NCBI GenBank assembly: GCA_021812845.1
Contig: JAKAML010000050.1
Coordinates: forward strand, 1 to 7,745
Source: Pseudomonadota bacterium
GTDB lineage: Bacteria; Pseudomonadota; Alphaproteobacteria; Rhizobiales; Hyphomicrobiaceae
Direction: 5' to 3'
DNA length: 7,745 nt
Shown: one piece after another, positions 5,683 to 7,745 of the stretch
Layout: each line of letters opens with the position of its first letter
Position numbering within the stretch: the stretch's first letter is position 1
Translations under genes and position numbers: made by a program
The notes under the pieces: model-generated
The model's database searches: none
What the model was told of the DNA's origin: nothing
What the model saw: the letters and a program-made list of their open reading frames with translations, nothing else

Positions 5683-7080
5683 ATGTCCGGGCTCTACTTC
5701 GCGACGATCGCCGTCCTCTCGCTCGCCGGATTCCTCCTCGTGCGCTCGCGGGCGCAGGCCATCGCCACAGTCTCCGGCGGCCGCGCCTCGCTCCATTCAC
5801 TGCCGCTCTACCACGGGCTTCTCGCCGCCGCCCTGGTCATGCTGCCGATGCTCGCCGTGTTCGCCATCGGGGCGCCGGTCGTCTCGCGCCTCGCCGAGAC
5901 CCGGGCGCTGGCGGCGCTGCCCGCCGAGCTGACCGCGAGCGAGCTGCAGCGCGGCGCTGCCCTGCGCGAGCTGCACAACGTCGTCGCCGGCAAGGTCGCC
6001 GGTGAGCCGTCGCCGGAGGTCGCGGGCGCTGCCCGGGTGATGCGCTCGGTCGCCGCGACCGGCGGGCTCGTGGTCTACGCCGTCGGCACCGTCCTCGCCC
6101 TCGGCGGGCTGTTGTGGAGCCTCGGCCGCGTCTCCTCCGGCTTCCGCGCCCGCAACCTGTTCGAGCGCGTCGTGCGGGTGGTGCTGCTCGCCTGTGCGAC
6201 GGTCGCCGTGCTGACCACCATCGGCATCGTGTTCTCGGTCCTCTACGAGACCTTCCGCTTCTTCTTCGATCCGGCGCTAAAGGGCCGGCCCTCGGTGACC
6301 GAGTTCCTGTTCGGCACCGAATGGAACCCGCAGGCCGCACTCCGCGCCGACCAGGGCGACATCAAGACCGCGTTCGGCTTCATCCCGCTGCTCACCGGCA
6401 CGCTGCTCATCACCGTGATCGCGATCCTCGTCGCCGGGCCGCTCGGCCTCTTCTCCGCCATCTACCTCGCCGAGTACGCCACGCCCGCGTTCCGCGCCTG
6501 GGCCAAGCCGGTGCTCGAGATCCTGGCCGGCATCCCGACCGTCGTGCTCGGCTTCTTCGCGGCGCTGACGGTGGCACCCTTGATCCGCGGCTGGGGCGAG
6601 GGCTTCGGCCTCGACATCGCCTCCGAGAGCGCGCTCGCCGCCGGCCTCGTCATGGGCATGATGATCATCCCCTTCATCTCGTCGCTGTCCGACGACGTCA
6701 TCAACGCCGTGCCGCAATCCCTCCGCGACGGCGCCTACGCGCTCGGCGCCACCAGGTCCGAGACCATCAAGCAGGTGATCCTGCCCGCCGCGCTGCCCGG
6801 TATCGTCTCCGCCTTCATGCTCGCCATCAGCCGCGCCATCGGCGAGACGATGATCGTCGTCATGGCCGCCGGCCTCGCCGCCAACCTGACCTTCAACCCG
6901 CTCGACGCCGTCACCACGATCACGGTGCAGATCAAGACCATCCTGGTCGGCGATCAGGAGTTCGACAGCGCCAAGACGCTGGCCGCGTTCGCGCTCGGCT
7001 TCGTGCTGTTCTTCTTCACGCTGATCCTCAACGTCATCGCCCTCGTCATCGTCCGTCGGTACAGGGAGCAATATGACTGA
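5683..7080 (+). CDS. pstC: Phosphate ABC transporter permease PstC (long form with N-terminal domain)
   Basis: The protein has 465 aa from ATG 5683. AAGG (5671-5674) lies 8 nt before this ATG, so it is preferred over the in-frame GTG at 5674. PstC is one of two inner-membrane permease subunits of PstSCAB. The N-terminal part (1-150) has extra helices at about 3-20, 46-64 and 125-147, with a soluble loop (65-120), as in the long alphaproteobacterial PstC with a DUF3708-type extension. The core has helices at about 166-188, 232-262, 277-300, 317-338, 370-394 and 433-457. The EAA-type loop DGAYALGAT...ILPAALPGI (349-374) docks the ATPase PstB. It is longer than the E. coli form (about 320 aa). 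Its end overlaps pstA by 8 bp, implying translational coupling. Confidence 0.94.
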   Translation: MSGLYFATIAVLSLAGFLLVRSRAQAIATVSGGRASLHSLPLYHGLLAAALVMLPMLAVFAIGAPVVSRLAETRALAALPAELTASELQRGAALRELHNVVAGKVAGEPSPEVAGAARVMRSVAATGGLVVYAVGTVLALGGLLWSLGRVSSGFRARNLFERVVRVVLLACATVAVLTTIGIVFSVLYETFRFFFDPALKGRPSVTEFLFGTEWNPQAALRADQGDIKTAFGFIPLLTGTLLITVIAILVAGPLGLFSAIYLAEYATPAFRAWAKPVLEILAGIPTVVLGFFAALTVAPLIRGWGEGFGLDIASESALAAGLVMGMMIIPFISSLSDDVINAVPQSLRDGAYALGATRSETIKQVILPAALPGIVSAFMLAISRAIGETMIVVMAAGLAANLTFNPLDAVTTITVQIKTILVGDQEFDSAKTLAAFALGFVLFFFTLILNVIALVIVRRYREQYD

Positions 7081-7745
7081 CCTCTCCATGCACAGCCCCG
7101 GTCTGGCCGCGCCGCGCCGCACCGGCCCCGCCTCGGCGGCGACAGAGGCGCGCCTGCGCGCCCGCTATCGCAGCGAGGCCCGTTTCAGGAGCTACGGCCT
7201 GTTCGCCCTCGGCCTGACCACGCTGTTCGTCGCCGTTCTGCTCGCCGACGTGCTGCTGCGCGGCCTGCCGGCGTTCACCCAGCACCGGCTCGTGCTCGAC
7301 GTGCCGGTGGCCGCCGACGCCTTCGGCGCAGCCGGTCAGGCCGACGCCGCAACGATCCGGGCCGGCGACTACTACCCCGTCACCAGGGCTGCGCTGGCCG
7401 CCGCCATCCCCGGCATCGAGAGCCGCGGCGCCGAGCGCCAGTTGAACCGCCTGTTGTCGTCCGGCGCCGCCGACGTGCTGCGCGACCGCCTCGTCGCCGA
7501 TCCGAAGCTCGTCGGCACCACGGTGCGCGCTCCCCTGCTGCTGTCCGACGACGCCGACCTCTATCTCAAGCGCGACAGCGGCAAGGTCCGGTCGCGGCCG
7601 GGCCGGGGCGCGCTGACCCCGTCGGCGACCTCGGGCGAGGTCGCGGTGACGAGCACGGCCGACGATTTCGCGGCCGAGCTCGCCGCGATCAGGGCGGCCC
7701 TCGCCGCCGAGGCCGCGCGCCTCGCCACGGAGGCCGACCGCCAGC
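7073..7745 (+). CDS. pstA: Phosphate ABC transporter permease PstA, N-terminal part (cut by window end)
   Basis: The frame opens with ATG 7073-7075, whose ATGACTGA overlaps the pstC end, and AGGGAG (7063-7068) lies 4 nt upstream. It stays open for 224 codons to the right edge. Residues 25-41 are basic, 42-63 form one hydrophobic helix, and 64-224 are a soluble, probably periplasmic region with DYYPVTRAAL (99-108), LNRLLSSGAADVLRDRLVAD (124-143) and LLLSDDADLYLKR (155-167). This matches, from memory, the DUF3333-type N-terminal extension of alphaproteobacterial PstA. Residues 195-224 are Ala-rich and probably helical. The permease core with its EAA loop would lie beyond the edge. Position right after pstC, overlapping it, makes pstA the only natural assignment. 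Confidence 0.88.
   Translation, partial: MTDLSMHSPGLAAPRRTGPASAATEARLRARYRSEARFRSYGLFALGLTTLFVAVLLADVLLRGLPAFTQHRLVLDVPVAADAFGAAGQADAATIRAGDYYPVTRAALAAAIPGIESRGAERQLNRLLSSGAADVLRDRLVADPKLVGTTVRAPLLLSDDADLYLKRDSGKVRSRPGRGALTPSATSGEVAVTSTADDFAAELAAIRAALAAEAARLATEADRQ

Noticed and set aside
5517..6005. Small plus-strand frame in the pstS-pstC spacer
   Set aside because: Its start lies in the hairpin and its second half overlaps pstC in another frame. Composition is Arg/Ala-rich and it lacks a ribosome-binding site.

Overview
This 7.7-kb window is GC-rich chromosomal DNA, by eye well above 60% G+C. It most likely comes from an alphaproteobacterium of the Hyphomicrobiales (Rhizobiales) type. That placement is inferred from three things: the phoR-pstS-pstC-pstA gene order, the long N-terminally extended forms of PstC and PstA, and a palindromic repeat built on the CTCCCG/CGGGAG core common in this group. 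No rRNA, tRNA, insertion sequence, phage gene or CRISPR array was seen.

Left half, minus strand. The window opens inside a 35-bp tandem repeat (three exact copies plus part of a fourth) that ends 3 bp from the stop codon of a short TadE/TadG-like single-pass membrane protein (131-775). A hairpin-rich 235-bp gap follows. Next come a small membrane-anchored receiver-domain protein with no output domain (1011-1685) and a class I-type polyphosphate kinase 2 (1766-2728).

Right half, plus strand. A 151-bp divergent promoter region separates ppk2 from phoR (2880-4298), a two-TM, PAS-containing phosphate sensor histidine kinase. After it comes an AT-rich island (about 4299-4360) carrying an exact IHF consensus site, a Pho-box half-site and a good -10 hexamer. 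It precedes pstS (4430-5497, periplasmic phosphate-binding protein). A 185-nt intercistronic region with a 16-bp hairpin leads to pstC (5683-7080). pstA (from 7073) overlaps pstC by 8 bp and runs off the right edge. pstB, phoU and phoB would be expected just beyond it.

The right part reads as a phosphate module: PhoR senses Pi status (classically through the Pst transporter and PhoU), PstSCA(B) imports Pi, and PPK2 moves phosphate between polyphosphate and nucleotides. All main genes belong to known families. The points of most interest are the promoter and leader architecture of pstS, the output-less receiver protein beside ppk2, and the tandem repeat at the left edge.
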